Assembly: GCF_900100185.1 (NCBI RefSeq) | Contig: NZ_FNEN01000001.1 | Location: 182,220-246,219, forward strand | Source of the DNA: Natribacillus halophilus | Lineage (GTDB): Bacteria; Bacillota; Bacilli; Bacillales; Marinococcaceae | Direction: 5' to 3' | Length of the DNA: 64,000 nucleotides | In this document: positions 17,149-26,551 of the stretch, piece after piece | How the letters are laid out: every line of letters begins with the position of its first letter | How positions within the stretch are numbered: position 1 is the stretch's first letter | The notes under the pieces: model-generated | Databases searched by the model: none | Seen by the model: the letters and a program-made list of their open reading frames with translations, nothing else | Told to the model about the DNA's origin: nothing | Translations under genes and position numbers: made by a program

Positions 17149-17867
17149 TTGGCAATCGTGCTGTTTTCAAATTTATAGCCAATACCCCAGACTGTGGTAA
17201 TCATATCTCCCGCTTCGGTTGAGATATTGTTCAACTTCTCGCGCAACCGCTTGACATGGGTATCCACCGTCCGCAGATCCCCGAAAAACTCATACTCCCA
17301 AACGTCCTTCAACAGCTGTTCCCGGGAAAAAACCTTATCCGGACTGCTGGCAAGATAATGCAACAATTCATACTCTTTCGGTGTCAGTAACACCTCTTCG
17401 TTCTCAACGGTTACCCGATGGGCGTCGTGATCGATCGTCAAGTGTTCAAAGGCAAGGATATTTCGCGCCTGTGTATCGGTTTGCAGATAAGCCGTCGTCG
17501 AGGAACGCCGCAAGAGGGCTTTTACGCGCAAGATCACTTCCCTCGGACTGAAAGGCTTGACGATGTAGTCATCGGTCCCTTCTTCGAACCCTTGCACACG
17601 TTCGGCTTCTTCGCCTTTTGCGGTCAAAATCGCCACCGGTGTCGCTTTTATTTTTCGCAACGCCTGCAGGACTTCAATGCCGTCCATACCGGGCATCATC
17701 AAATCGAGCAAGATCAGGTCATAATCCGTCTCCTTCGCCATTTCGAGGGCGCTTTCCCCGTCTTCGGCTTCTTCGATTTGATAGTTTTCACGTTCCAGAT
17801 ACATCCGCAATAACCGGCGAATGCGAGCTTCATCATCCACGACGAGAATTTTCTCCGCTTCTTCCAT
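17145..17867 (-). CDS. resD: Response regulator ResD
   Basis: OmpR-family regulator of aerobic and anaerobic respiration genes (ctaA, resABC, nitrate/nitrite respiration in B. subtilis). The 240-residue protein has a receiver domain with acidic DDE near the start, phospho-acceptor D55 in LLDLMMPGMDG and K106-type lysine in YIVKPFSPRE, followed by a winged-helix domain (~145-235, LTPKEYELLHYLASSPD). It overlaps resE by 4 bp. A 9-bp hairpin separates it from resC, so it may also be transcribed on its own. Confidence 0.95.
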   Translation of the reverse strand: MEEAEKILVVDDEARIRRLLRMYLERENYQIEEAEDGESALEMAKETDYDLILLDLMMPGMDGIEVLQALRKIKATPVAILTAKGEEAERVQGFEEGTDDYIVKPFSPREVILRVKALLRRSSTTAYLQTDTQARNILAFEHLTIDHDAHRVTVENEEVLLTPKEYELLHYLASSPDKVFSREQLLKDVWEYEFFGDLRTVDTHVKRLREKLNNISTEAGDMITTVWGIGYKFENSTIAK

Positions 17868-17887
17868 CGTCCATGCTCCTTTCCATT

Positions 17888-17910
17888 AGGGGAAGGAACA
17901 CCCTTCCCCT
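17888..17910 (-). other. Intercistronic hairpin between resC and resD
   Basis: Perfect 9-bp arms AGGGGAAGG/CCTTCCCCT with a 5-base loop and no T-tract. Possible processing or mRNA-stability element separating the structural from the regulatory genes. Confidence 0.55.
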
Positions 17911-17913
17911 GCT

Positions 17914-19113
17914 TTAAGCATACGAGTGCAGGCCGGCAATGACAAGGTTGACGAAAATCAAGTTAAAGATGATAATCGCAAAACCAACAACTGCAAGCCA
18001 GGCCGAAGGTTCCCCGTGCCAATCGCGATTCAGCCTTAAGTGCAGGTAGACGGCATAGAATAGAAAAGTGACGAGCGCCCATACTTCTTTCGGGTCCCAT
18101 CCCCAAAACCTTGTCCAGGCAATCTGCGCATAAATCATCGCGAACACCAAGCCTCCCAGGGTGAAAACGGGAAATCCGATGGCGATGGCGCGATAACTGA
18201 CCTCGTCCACCGTCTGCGGCCTGACGTTTTTGAACAATGGCTGTAACAAGGCACCGACACGTCTTCTTGTGAGCAAACGGATGAGCGCGTACAGGATCAA
18301 GCCGGTCCCGAACGTCCATGCGACCGTATTGAGATCATCGCTCTCAATCCAGTCCGGCATCTCCAGCCACGGTTCCATGCGATCTTCTGTGAGCAGCTCC
18401 CCTTCATTCGGACCAAAAAGGGGCGGCAGTTCATAAAGTATCTCCGCTTGTTGTCCCTCTTCATTAATATACGCGAAGTTCGCTTCATAATCAAAGGCCC
18501 CAAAGGCATTCGTGACGATAATGAACGCGATGACACTCACCAGGGTGTACATGATAAATTCAACGCCGAACGTCCTTTTCGTCATCCCTTTTTCTTTCAG
18601 GTTAATCGTGCGGAGAAGATAGATGAGCCCCGCTCCGAAACTGACAGCCAGAATCCCTTGCCCAATAGCCGTCGTAATGACGTGTATCTCGAGCCAGTGG
18701 GATTGCAGGGACGGCTGCAGAGGTTGTACTTCGGTTGAAAATACCGACCCATAAGCGATCAAAAGCATCACGATCGGCATCGTTATGAGACCGAGTACAT
18801 TCACTCTATAGATGCCATATATGATAACGAAGGCAAGGCTTATGGTAATCCCGAAAAACGCCACGTATTCAAACATATTGCTGACCGGCGCGTGTCCGGC
18901 GACCGCCCAGCGTGTAAAGAAATATCCCAACGCTGCGACAACGCCCAGGATGGCGGTTATATACCCCGCTTTCCCCCATCTATTCCCGGTAACCTCTCCT
19001 TGTTTATTACGCCATTTTCTGCCCGTTACGGAAACGGCATAAAATATCGTACTGGCTAGATAGAGGAAAAAGGCCGCGCCGAGCAGGTTCATACTCAATT
19101 GCTCCATTTTCAT
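17914..19113 (-). CDS. resC: Cytochrome c biogenesis protein ResC (CcsA family)
   Basis: Integral membrane haem-handling subunit of System II cytochrome c maturation. The 399-residue protein has about eight membrane spans and the tryptophan-rich haem motif WDPKEVWALVTFLFYAVYLH near residue 340, with conserved histidines (SHWLEIHVITTAIGQG near 160). An acidic loop (~225-260) carries many Glu/Asp. It lies 34 bp after resB. ResB and ResC together move haem across the membrane and attach it to the c-type cytochromes, of which two are in this window. Confidence 0.93.
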   Translation of the reverse strand: MKMEQLSMNLLGAAFFLYLASTIFYAVSVTGRKWRNKQGEVTGNRWGKAGYITAILGVVAALGYFFTRWAVAGHAPVSNMFEYVAFFGITISLAFVIIYGIYRVNVLGLITMPIVMLLIAYGSVFSTEVQPLQPSLQSHWLEIHVITTAIGQGILAVSFGAGLIYLLRTINLKEKGMTKRTFGVEFIMYTLVSVIAFIIVTNAFGAFDYEANFAYINEEGQQAEILYELPPLFGPNEGELLTEDRMEPWLEMPDWIESDDLNTVAWTFGTGLILYALIRLLTRRRVGALLQPLFKNVRPQTVDEVSYRAIAIGFPVFTLGGLVFAMIYAQIAWTRFWGWDPKEVWALVTFLFYAVYLHLRLNRDWHGEPSAWLAVVGFAIIIFNLIFVNLVIAGLHSYA

Positions 19114-19147
19114 TTACCTCCTGAGCAACAATCCCAATAGAGCGGAC

Positions 19148-20812
19148 TTAGGACTGAATGTGCTCCTGTTGGTTTTCATCCTCTTCATGCGTCTCATCGG
19201 TTTGATCCTGAGGTGTCGTCACTTGCGTCTGTTCAGTAATGGCATGAATGTCTCTTTTCAATGCTTCCCAGTTTTTATTCGTGTGGGCGGCGATCCATAC
19301 TTCGCCGTCCTTTCTCTGTAACCAGATACGTCGATGCGCCCAATAAGACCCTTGCGTAAGGCCGATCAAGAAAATGCCGCCCCCCGCAATCAGAAAGGGT
19401 ATCGTGTGGTCTTTCCGCACGGTCAGTCCGGCCACATGGTTCGTATCAAAATCGGACATGGAGAACGCGTATTGGTTTCCCTCCTCGTCCTGACTCACAT
19501 CATAATTGGCCTGAATACCGAGAAATGTATGTTCCATTTGGCCGGTATTTTCGTTTTCCATTTCAAAAATAAAGGCCGGATTCTCAGGAACATCGCTTTC
19601 TGTCGTCGGCACCCCTTCTTCATCGATGTAAAAGTTGGGAAAATAGCTGTGAATCCGAACAACTTCATCGTTCTCCAGCGTGTAGTTACCGTCGGGGTTA
19701 TTTAAATCAACCGTAAAAGAATCAACCACTTCACCCGTTTCGGTATCCTCGACGTCAAACGTCATTTCCGCCAATTCATCCAACTTACGATCCACTTGAT
19801 AGACGGCATATTCATCAAAATGGAAGGCGTCATTGACTTCGATGCCGTGCCGGTCGATTTCTTCAAGTTCCTGGTCCACACCTACGGTTGCCTCCTCATC
19901 AGGGGCGTATAGCACGGCATCGGTGCGGAACGTTTCTTCAAATTGCGCCCCTTCTCCCGCTTCAGCCATCGCGGCTTCGTACCGTTCATCGTCCTCATCA
20001 TAGTGTTCTTCCGTAAATTGCTCGTTCTCCAGATAATAATCACCGGATGTTCCGGGAACGACGACGGTTTCACCCTCGCGGACCCAGACGTTTTCGTCCA
20101 GATACATCCCCGGGAAAAACCGCAAGGATGCACCGATCAGGAATATAATCAGACCGATGTGATTCACGTAAGGCCCCCAGCGAGCCCAGCGATTTTTCTC
20201 CGCAAGAAGATTTCCGTTTTCTTCACGGACATTGTAGCGCTTGTTTTTTAGTATATCCTGCGCTTGGGCCATCGTCGTATCCTCATTGTCAACACGGCTT
20301 GTCCCGAATATACGCTGGCGTTTCATAAAGCTCTTGTGCCGGGTCACACGCTGTGATTTCAAAGCTTTATACAGCGGAAAGAAACGGTCAATGCTGGCAA
20401 TGATAATCGACGTCCCGAGGGCGGCGACCAAGAGCATATACCACCAGGAGCCATACAAATTATGCAAGCCGAGGCTGTAATACACTTGTCCCAACGCCCC
20501 GTGTTCTTCCGCATAGAAAGTCGCCGGATCTGCTCCGGGAGGGATAAACATCTCCTGCGGGAACAGCGTTCCGAGCGACGATGCCAACAATGTGATAACA
20601 ATGATCGTGACGCCTACTTTGACAGAAGAAAAAAAGTTCCAGATTTTATCTATAATCGACTTGTTATATGTTTGGGAACGACGCGCGGCCCCTTCATAAC
20701 GCATGTTCAGCAAGCGATCGGAGCCGGAATTGACAAGAGGCTTCCCGCATGACCCGCATACTTCTGTACCATAAGGGTTAAGATGTCCACATTCACATTT
20801 GATTTCGTCCAA
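19148..20812 (-). CDS. resB: Cytochrome c biogenesis protein ResB
   Basis: Partner of ResC in System II. The 554-residue protein starts with a zinc-ribbon (CECGHLNPYGTEVCGSCGK) and KIWNFFSSVKVGVTIIVITL, both typical of Bacillus ResB, then three early spans and one late span around residue 480. The large extracytoplasmic domain (~240-475) is very acidic. In B. subtilis resA would precede it; here rluB precedes directly and the ResA-like gene is at 44.9-45.4 kb. Confidence 0.94.
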   Translation of the reverse strand: MDEIKCECGHLNPYGTEVCGSCGKPLVNSGSDRLLNMRYEGAARRSQTYNKSIIDKIWNFFSSVKVGVTIIVITLLASSLGTLFPQEMFIPPGADPATFYAEEHGALGQVYYSLGLHNLYGSWWYMLLVAALGTSIIIASIDRFFPLYKALKSQRVTRHKSFMKRQRIFGTSRVDNEDTTMAQAQDILKNKRYNVREENGNLLAEKNRWARWGPYVNHIGLIIFLIGASLRFFPGMYLDENVWVREGETVVVPGTSGDYYLENEQFTEEHYDEDDERYEAAMAEAGEGAQFEETFRTDAVLYAPDEEATVGVDQELEEIDRHGIEVNDAFHFDEYAVYQVDRKLDELAEMTFDVEDTETGEVVDSFTVDLNNPDGNYTLENDEVVRIHSYFPNFYIDEEGVPTTESDVPENPAFIFEMENENTGQMEHTFLGIQANYDVSQDEEGNQYAFSMSDFDTNHVAGLTVRKDHTIPFLIAGGGIFLIGLTQGSYWAHRRIWLQRKDGEVWIAAHTNKNWEALKRDIHAITEQTQVTTPQDQTDETHEEDENQQEHIQS

Positions 20813-20895
20813 AAAAAATCACCCCAGCATATGGTATCCTCTGCATCATATTATAACGGTCAAAGCCTTTGTTTACTTCCGTATAAACGCTTTTT

Positions 20896-21624
20896 TTATG
20901 ACGGTTGTGTGACAGCTAAATCCCGTAATTTCGCGACTTCTACCGGTTTTAACGTGCGAAAATCCCCGGGCTGTAATCCATCCAGAGTTAAAAAGGCATA
21001 CCTTTCTCTTTTCAACTTCAAAACCGGATGATCGACGGCTTCCAGCATCCGGCGGACTTGCTGATTCCTGCCTTCCGAAATGACGATTTCAATAATGGAC
21101 GTGTCGTTCTTTTTATTCCCGGACTTAAAAGCACACCTGGCCGGCAGTGTTTTCCCGTCTTCGAGCTCAATCCCTCGTGAGAGGGTCTGCAATGTCTGTT
21201 TAGACGGCTTACCTTTCACCTTTGCAATATACGTTTTGTTGATTTTGCTCCGGGGATGCATCATTGAATTCGCGAATTCCCCGTCATTCGTGAGCAACAA
21301 CAACCCCGATGTATGATAATCCAGACGCCCAACCGGATAAATGCGCGCATCCGTTTTACCCATATAATCGGTGACGACGGTCCGACCTTTATCATCGTGT
21401 ACGGCGGAGATCACTTTGTTCGGTTTATACAACAGAAAATAAACCGGTTCTTCCCGTTCAATGGGGATGCCATCCACTTCAATACGATCTTTCGCCGTTA
21501 CTTTTGTTCCCAGTTCGCGCACGACCTTCCCGTTCACCTTGACACGTCCGGCGGTGATATAATTCTCGGCTTTCCGGCGAGAGGTTATCCCCGCGCGTGC
21601 AATCACTTTTTGCAATCGTTCCAT
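20896..21624 (-). CDS. rluB: 23S rRNA pseudouridine synthase RluB
   Basis: Makes pseudouridine in helix 89 of 23S rRNA. The 242-residue protein has an N-terminal S4 domain (MERLQKVIARAGITSRRKAE), the catalytic aspartate motif YPVGRLDYHTSGLLLLTNDG near 95-115, and EGRNQQVRRMLEAV at ~185, all typical of the RsuA/RluB family. It lies between the di-heme cytochrome and resB. In B. subtilis rluB also precedes the res operon. Confidence 0.94.
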   Translation of the reverse strand: MERLQKVIARAGITSRRKAENYITAGRVKVNGKVVRELGTKVTAKDRIEVDGIPIEREEPVYFLLYKPNKVISAVHDDKGRTVVTDYMGKTDARIYPVGRLDYHTSGLLLLTNDGEFANSMMHPRSKINKTYIAKVKGKPSKQTLQTLSRGIELEDGKTLPARCAFKSGNKKNDTSIIEIVISEGRNQQVRRMLEAVDHPVLKLKRERYAFLTLDGLQPGDFRTLKPVEVAKLRDLAVTQPS

Positions 21625-21699
21625 CTACGTTCACCCCAGCATTTATCATACGCTTCCTGACCGCTTTTCTCAAGCACGCCACTGACGGACACCCCGTCA

Positions 21700-23679
21700 C
21701 TAATCTTCCTCCTCTCCACCGGTCAGTGACAAAATATATTCAACGATCGCTTCCTGGTCTTCACTGCTAAATCCGGACTGTTCATCGACCCAGAATTCAT
21801 GGCCAATGCCTTCGATGTTGACATCCCGTAAGTCCTGGGAGGATTGATTGGCCTCAATTACCCGCTCGCGCAAATCCCGGTCAATCACGGCGAGCATACT
21901 GTTAAATGGATCCGGCCGCCTGTCGCTTAAAAATGTTCCGGGGATACCTAAATCGTCTTCCTTGTTTTCTCCCACGGCTACCCCGCCGTCATGCAGATAA
22001 GGGGCATGCCTGGACACGCCGGCCAGCCCTTTAACCTTATATCCTCCATCGGAATCGCCATGAGCGAAGCCAAGGTTCTTTTGCTCTTCATCAACGTGGT
22101 CGGTAGGCGCTTTTAAGATCTTCGCCCGCTCAGGTACCGGCACAGGTGTGTCCGGAGAGAAAATGAGCGGCTCATCCCATACTTTTTCCGTATCCTCCAG
22201 AGAGTCTGCCCGCGACGGTTGTGTTCCGATTTCATCAAGGGGAATAATACGGTTATTCGTCTTGGCACGTCCGGCGTGACAGGATAGACACCCCGCTTCA
22301 TTGAACACTTCCTCCCCGCGTGCCAACGTTGTTTCATCCACAGTTCGATTCGGCTCAGGGGGCACGAGCGTGTTTTGAAATGCCGACATCGCGTTGTTCT
22401 GTTCATTCACGTTATGGCCTTCAGACGAAGCCAGATAACCCTGGGGCGAGATTCGGGAAACGTTCGGATACGTCGGCAACTTCACCACTTCATTGACTCC
22501 GGGTGAATCCGGAAAGGGTTGGACTTCCTGAAAAAAGTCCGATGGTTTCTCATCCGCAAACGGATTATAACGGTATCTTTCATTAGCGGCATTTTGCAAC
22601 AGGGTCCCCAGATAAACCTCCGGGTCAATGTCAAACAGTTCATCGCTGATTTGCGCCTGCGCCAGGGCATCAGACCCTTGCGCCTGGACGTTATTGTTCA
22701 GGGTGGACAACCCTCTGAATGGACCGCTCGTCCCCATCCCGGACCAGCTATAGGGATGATCCTCAAATGTAAATGAATCAGCCATTTGCGTCGGGTTCGC
22801 TTCCATATCTATCGTCGCGTCAAAAAACCCCGGCGGCCACTTCATCAATGTCTCGTCCACGGCATCTTCCAGTGCCTTAACATCGGGTAACGCCTCTTCC
22901 TCCCCCTCCGTCGTTTCTACCGTTCGATTGGTCTCCGCCACAAAGTCTTTCAAATCTTCAACGTCCGCATGGGTAAAATAAGACGCGGTGTTGCTTCCGA
23001 AAGCCATCAATGCGCCTGTATTTAAATTTGTGTTCGTTCCCCCCTCTACGACTTTACCGCCATTGTCCATATCGACGGAAGCATGACAGAGGGCACAACT
23101 AATACCGACTTTCATCTCCCCCCGATCGACGGTCACAGGCATGCCAAGGGGCATCATCGCCCCCTCGGGGACGTCCAGACCTGTATCAAGCATCGTACCT
23201 TCTTCAAACGTTTCCCCGCCGATCGTCACCGTCTCCGGGATCTCTACCTGCAAATTATCCGTAGCACTACCCCCTAATTTGGCGATCGCCTTCATAAAGT
23301 CGAAGAGCGATAATGGACCGTCCAAAATGCCCAGAACATCGGTCAGGAACACTTCGTTGCCAAATGTTTCTTCATAAAACGTTTCCCGGCCAAGCTCCAA
23401 AAATTCGTCATCCACCCGGACAGCCCCATTTTCTGCTGCCAAGTATTCCCGGCCTTCCTCCGTTTGCAACAACGCTTCAGCTTCTTCTTTCGATACAGCT
23501 TCCCCAAACACGTCATAGGCCTCTTCCGGTCTGCCATCATCGCTGTAAATGTGATCATCATTTATAATTTTTTCAAAGGAAGGGGTATATCCAATCGTAA
23601 AGTGGCCGAAATAAAAAAAGCCTAAGCCTGCTATGATTACAAAACCTAGAACAACCCCCGTCCATTTTATGACATTCAT
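21700..23679 (-). CDS. Membrane-anchored di-heme c-type cytochrome (MauG/CcpA/RoxA-like superfamily)
   Basis: A 659-residue protein with an N-terminal membrane anchor (~5-25) and a large outer domain. It has two haem-binding CxxCH motifs, CALCH at 195-199 and CLSCH at 464-468. The C-terminal GLAGVSRHAPYLHDGGVA is the motif seen near the second haem in bacterial di-haem peroxidases and MauG. Length and haem layout recall the RoxA-type dioxygenases and other long di-haem enzymes, so substrate is unknown: peroxidase, oxidase or oxygenase. It is very acidic. It lies between spmB and rluB, where resA would normally lie nearby, and would need ResB/ResC for haem attachment. Confidence 0.8.
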   Translation of the reverse strand: MNVIKWTGVVLGFVIIAGLGFFYFGHFTIGYTPSFEKIINDDHIYSDDGRPEEAYDVFGEAVSKEEAEALLQTEEGREYLAAENGAVRVDDEFLELGRETFYEETFGNEVFLTDVLGILDGPLSLFDFMKAIAKLGGSATDNLQVEIPETVTIGGETFEEGTMLDTGLDVPEGAMMPLGMPVTVDRGEMKVGISCALCHASVDMDNGGKVVEGGTNTNLNTGALMAFGSNTASYFTHADVEDLKDFVAETNRTVETTEGEEEALPDVKALEDAVDETLMKWPPGFFDATIDMEANPTQMADSFTFEDHPYSWSGMGTSGPFRGLSTLNNNVQAQGSDALAQAQISDELFDIDPEVYLGTLLQNAANERYRYNPFADEKPSDFFQEVQPFPDSPGVNEVVKLPTYPNVSRISPQGYLASSEGHNVNEQNNAMSAFQNTLVPPEPNRTVDETTLARGEEVFNEAGCLSCHAGRAKTNNRIIPLDEIGTQPSRADSLEDTEKVWDEPLIFSPDTPVPVPERAKILKAPTDHVDEEQKNLGFAHGDSDGGYKVKGLAGVSRHAPYLHDGGVAVGENKEDDLGIPGTFLSDRRPDPFNSMLAVIDRDLRERVIEANQSSQDLRDVNIEGIGHEFWVDEQSGFSSEDQEAIVEYILSLTGGEEED

Positions 23680-23738
23680 TATCCATCTCTCCTGAAAATA
23701 TGTTTAGTCTTACATTTCCCGCTGCCATTATTTTTATG

Positions 23739-23773
23739 AAAAAAACCTACACCGCCACCATAGGCGATATAGG
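23739..23773 (-). terminator. Terminator after spmB
   Basis: Minus strand 11-pair stem CCTATATCGCC/GGCGGTGTAGG (two G-U) with a TATGGT loop, then TTTTTTT. Confidence 0.85.
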
Positions 23774-23812
23774 CTTATTGATTGGGCTGCTATTTTGCTT
23801 TTGTCGCGTTTA

Positions 23813-24349
23813 TCACATGTTCCCAAACACGATCGTTACGAAGAAAATCGCTGCGGCCAGCCCGCATAAATCGGCGAGCAAACCGACTTTCAGTGAATCG
23901 CTGATCTTTTTAATGCCGACGGCGCCAAAATACACAGTGAGGACATAGAAGGTTGTATCTGTACTTCCCTGCATCGTTGAGGCCAGTCTACCGATGAAAG
24001 AGTCGGGGCCGTGTGTTGCGATTAAATCACTCATCACACCCAGTGAGCCCGTTCCCGATAGCGGGCGCATGACCGCCAAAGGTACGATATCCGTCGGTAC
24101 ACCGATAGCTGTCAACATCGGGCGTAACCCCTCGAGTAAAAAATCCAGGGCACCGGAAGCACGAAAAACGGAAATAGCCACCAGCATGGCCACGAGATAA
24201 GGGATGATGGACACCGCCATCTGAAAACCGTCCTTGGCGCCTTCGATAAACGTTTCATAGGCCGGGACTTTATTGATGATCGCACTTAAAAGAATGACAA
24301 ACAATAACAGCGGAATGATGTACATGGATAGCGTTGTTATAACTGCCAT
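23813..24349 (-). CDS. spmB: Spore maturation protein B
   Basis: Membrane protein of 178 residues, the same length as B. subtilis SpmB, acting with SpmA in spore core dehydration. It has four or five hydrophobic segments and the nucleoside-transporter gate motif GTGSLGVMSDLIATHGPDS. The start ATG (MAVITTL) lies one base after the spmA stop, with GAGGG ten bases upstream; a longer in-frame start would overlap spmA by ~50 bp and is less likely. The order dacB-spmA-spmB is the conserved sporulation operon. Confidence 0.93.
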   Translation of the reverse strand: MAVITTLSMYIIPLLLFVILLSAIINKVPAYETFIEGAKDGFQMAVSIIPYLVAMLVAISVFRASGALDFLLEGLRPMLTAIGVPTDIVPLAVMRPLSGTGSLGVMSDLIATHGPDSFIGRLASTMQGSTDTTFYVLTVYFGAVGIKKISDSLKVGLLADLCGLAAAIFFVTIVFGNM

Positions 24350-24350
24350 A

Positions 24351-24947
24351 TTATTTTGCCCTCGCTCGCTGCACCCGGCGCCAATGGAAAAACCGGTCAA
24401 TCAATATGGCACTTGTAACGGCTACAGCCGTGGCCGCTATCGTCGTCCCGATAATTTCCCCGGGGTTGGCAGAGTCATAAGTCATCCGGATCGCGATCAC
24501 CGTCGTCGGAATCAACGTTAAGCTGGCCGTGTTAATCGCGAGAAACGTGATCATGGAACGACTGGCTTCATCTTTGCTGCCATTCAGCTCTTTTAACTGT
24601 TCCATCGCTTTAATCCCCATTGGGGTCGCTGCATTGCCGAGCCCGAACATGTTCGCGGTCATATTCGATAAAATATAGCCCATCGCCGGATGTTCTTTCG
24701 GCACTTCCGGGAACAGGCGCTGCACGAGGGGCGACAACACCCTGGAAAGGAGCTTGAGAAGTCCCCCTTCCTGGGCGATTCTCATCATCCCCAACCAAAA
24801 CACGAGAATACTGATCATCCCTAAACAGAGCGTAACCGCCTCTTGCGCGCCTTCAAATATAGCCTCGTTCACTTCCTCCATCCTGCCGGTTATCATGGCA
24901 AAAACAAGCCCCGTTATCAGCATCGACATCCAGATCCAGTTAATCAT
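24351..24947 (-). CDS. spmA: Spore maturation protein A
   Basis: Partner of SpmB; 198 residues, about five membrane segments and the gate motif NMTANMFGLGNAATPMGIKA near residue 95. It follows dacB by 7 bp and runs straight into spmB. In B. subtilis dacB-spmA-spmB mutants give spores with high core water and low heat resistance. Confidence 0.94.
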   Translation of the reverse strand: MINWIWMSMLITGLVFAMITGRMEEVNEAIFEGAQEAVTLCLGMISILVFWLGMMRIAQEGGLLKLLSRVLSPLVQRLFPEVPKEHPAMGYILSNMTANMFGLGNAATPMGIKAMEQLKELNGSKDEASRSMITFLAINTASLTLIPTTVIAIRMTYDSANPGEIIGTTIAATAVAVTSAILIDRFFHWRRVQRARAK

Positions 24948-24954
24948 CCAGTTA

Positions 24955-26067
24955 TCACCCCATTATTTGCCGGAGACTATTTGTAAACCGCTGCCACCAG
25001 GAAAGTTCCTCGTTTTCGTCTTCACCTTCTCTATAGATCGGCTGTTCTGAAATGACGTCGCCATCCAGTTGAAATTGTATGTTTCCGGCAAAAGGCCCCT
25101 CTTCCTCGCTGGACCATTTGATCCTTGGCAAAACACGACGGTACTCGCTCTCGGTTAAGGGATAGGTCACCGAACGACGTACTTCAAAATCTTCGTATTG
25201 TTCATTGGCGCTGCGTTCCAGCCCACCTTGACGAATGAGCATTTGCATCCGAAAGGTGTCAAATCCATATTCGAACATTCGGACATGGTCATCCCAGTCA
25301 GAGGGGGCATTCAATGTGACCGCGATGAGTTCCATGCCGTCTTTTTCGGCAGACGTCACTAGCGTTCGCCTTGCTCTGTCCGTATAACCGGTTTTTCCGC
25401 CGGTGGTATACTCATAACGCTCGGTTAACAAGCGGTTTTTGTTCCGCCATACCCGTTCCCAATCTTCGTTTTCATTAGGGGCTCGATGTATCTCAGTTCC
25501 GGAAATGTCCCTGAATTCGTCACGTTGCATCGCTGCTTGCATAATCATCGCCATATCATAAGCGCTGGAATAATGATCTTCATGATCATCCAGTCCGTGG
25601 GGGTTGGCAAAAACGGTGCTTTCCAGTCCCAGTTCATTCGCTTTTTCATTCATAAGATAGACGAACCCGTCTACACTCCCGCCGACATGCTCGGCAATCG
25701 CGATTGCGCTGTCGTTGCCGGACCGAAGCATCAATCCATACAATAAATCTTCCAATGTAGCTTTTTCGCCTTCCTGCAAGTATAAAGATGACCCCTCTGT
25801 TCTCACGGCGTTAGCTGAAATCTCTACCGAGTCATCCAAATCCCCATGTTCGATGGCAATCATCGCCGTCATTATTTTCGTAATGCTGGCAATACGCTTT
25901 TCACTATCCGCGTCTTTTTCCCAAAGCACGCGGCCACTTTCGACCTCGATCAAGACACCGGCTTCTGCCGAAACGGCAAAAGGGTCTTCTGCGTTTTCTT
26001 CTGCTTTCACCTGAAGTGACGGTATACAAACAAGAACGGATATGATGATCAACAGCCAACGTCCCAT
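24955..26067 (-). CDS. dacB: D-alanyl-D-alanine carboxypeptidase DacB (penicillin-binding protein 5*)
   Basis: Sporulation-specific DD-carboxypeptidase that trims cortex peptidoglycan and so limits cross-linking. The 370-residue protein has a signal peptide (~1-22), the active serine in SITKIMTAM, the SGN-type motif RSGNDSAIAIAEH and the KTGYT motif (~215), and a C-terminal domain ending in an amphipathic membrane helix (WWQRFTNSLRQIMG). It is first in the dacB-spmA-spmB operon. DacF, a close paralog, is at 36.8 kb. Confidence 0.93.
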   Translation of the reverse strand: MGRWLLIIISVLVCIPSLQVKAEENAEDPFAVSAEAGVLIEVESGRVLWEKDADSEKRIASITKIMTAMIAIEHGDLDDSVEISANAVRTEGSSLYLQEGEKATLEDLLYGLMLRSGNDSAIAIAEHVGGSVDGFVYLMNEKANELGLESTVFANPHGLDDHEDHYSSAYDMAMIMQAAMQRDEFRDISGTEIHRAPNENEDWERVWRNKNRLLTERYEYTTGGKTGYTDRARRTLVTSAEKDGMELIAVTLNAPSDWDDHVRMFEYGFDTFRMQMLIRQGGLERSANEQYEDFEVRRSVTYPLTESEYRRVLPRIKWSSEEEGPFAGNIQFQLDGDVISEQPIYREGEDENEELSWWQRFTNSLRQIMG

Positions 26068-26118
26068 ATTTCACCTCATCCCTCGACCGCAGCAAGTCCA
26101 ATATATCTACTTGCTCAA

Positions 26119-26147
26119 TATGTATGTAAAAAGAGACAAGTTATGTG
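26119..26147 (-). promoter_or_regulatory. Possible sigma-E promoter of dacB
   Basis: Minus strand CACATAA, 14-bp spacer, CATACATA. The -10 matches the sigma-E pattern well and the -35 only weakly. dacB is a sigma-E gene in B. subtilis, which is why I list it. Confidence 0.35.
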
Positions 26148-26150
26148 TGT

Positions 26151-26198
26151 AAAGAAAATAGGATGAGCCCCCTCTTCCGCAGAAAAGGGGCTCATCCC
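26151..26198 (-). terminator. Terminator after spoVAEB
   Basis: Minus strand GGATGAGCCCC / GGGGCTCATCC, an 11-bp perfect stem, then TATTTTCTTT. It lies 3 bp after the spoVAEB stop. Confidence 0.85.
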
Positions 26199-26200
26199 AA

Positions 26201-26551
26201 TTATGCTTTTGGTTTAAAAATCAACGCGGCAATAAAGGAGAAAATAATCGCGGCCGATATCCCTCCGCTCGTTACCTGGAATATCCCTGTTATTACTCCG
26301 ATAAGTCCCGTGTTGTCAGCCTCGGTCATAGCCCCGTGGACGAGCTGGTTTCCGAAGCTGGTGATGGGTACGGTCGCTCCGGCCCCGGCAAAATCGATGA
26401 GGCGTTCATATATGCCGAGCCCGTCCAGAATCGCGCCGCTCACGACGAGGGTTGCCAACGTATGGGCTGGGGTGAGCTTCAATCCATCCATCAACAATTG
26501 ACCGACGACACATATTAACCCTCCGACAACAAAGGCCCAGAAAAAGATCAC
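26201..26551 (-). CDS. spoVAEB: Stage V sporulation protein AEB
   Basis: Small membrane protein of the SpoVA dipicolinate channel. The 116 residues form three or four hydrophobic segments; [19 protein letters not shown] resembles the matching part of SpoVAC, its distant relative. The ATG overlaps the spoVAD stop by 4 bp. It is last in the forespore operon and followed by a terminator, unlike the B. subtilis operon, which continues to spoVAEA, spoVAF and lysA. Confidence 0.92.
   Translation of the reverse strand: MIFFWAFVVGGLICVVGQLLMDGLKLTPAHTLATLVVSGAILDGLGIYERLIDFAGAGATVPITSFGNQLVHGAMTEADNTGLIGVITGIFQVTSGGISAAIIFSFIAALIFKPKA

Noticed and set aside
23700..23948. 82-codon plus-strand frame
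   Set aside because: It runs through the spmB terminator and the complement of spmB.
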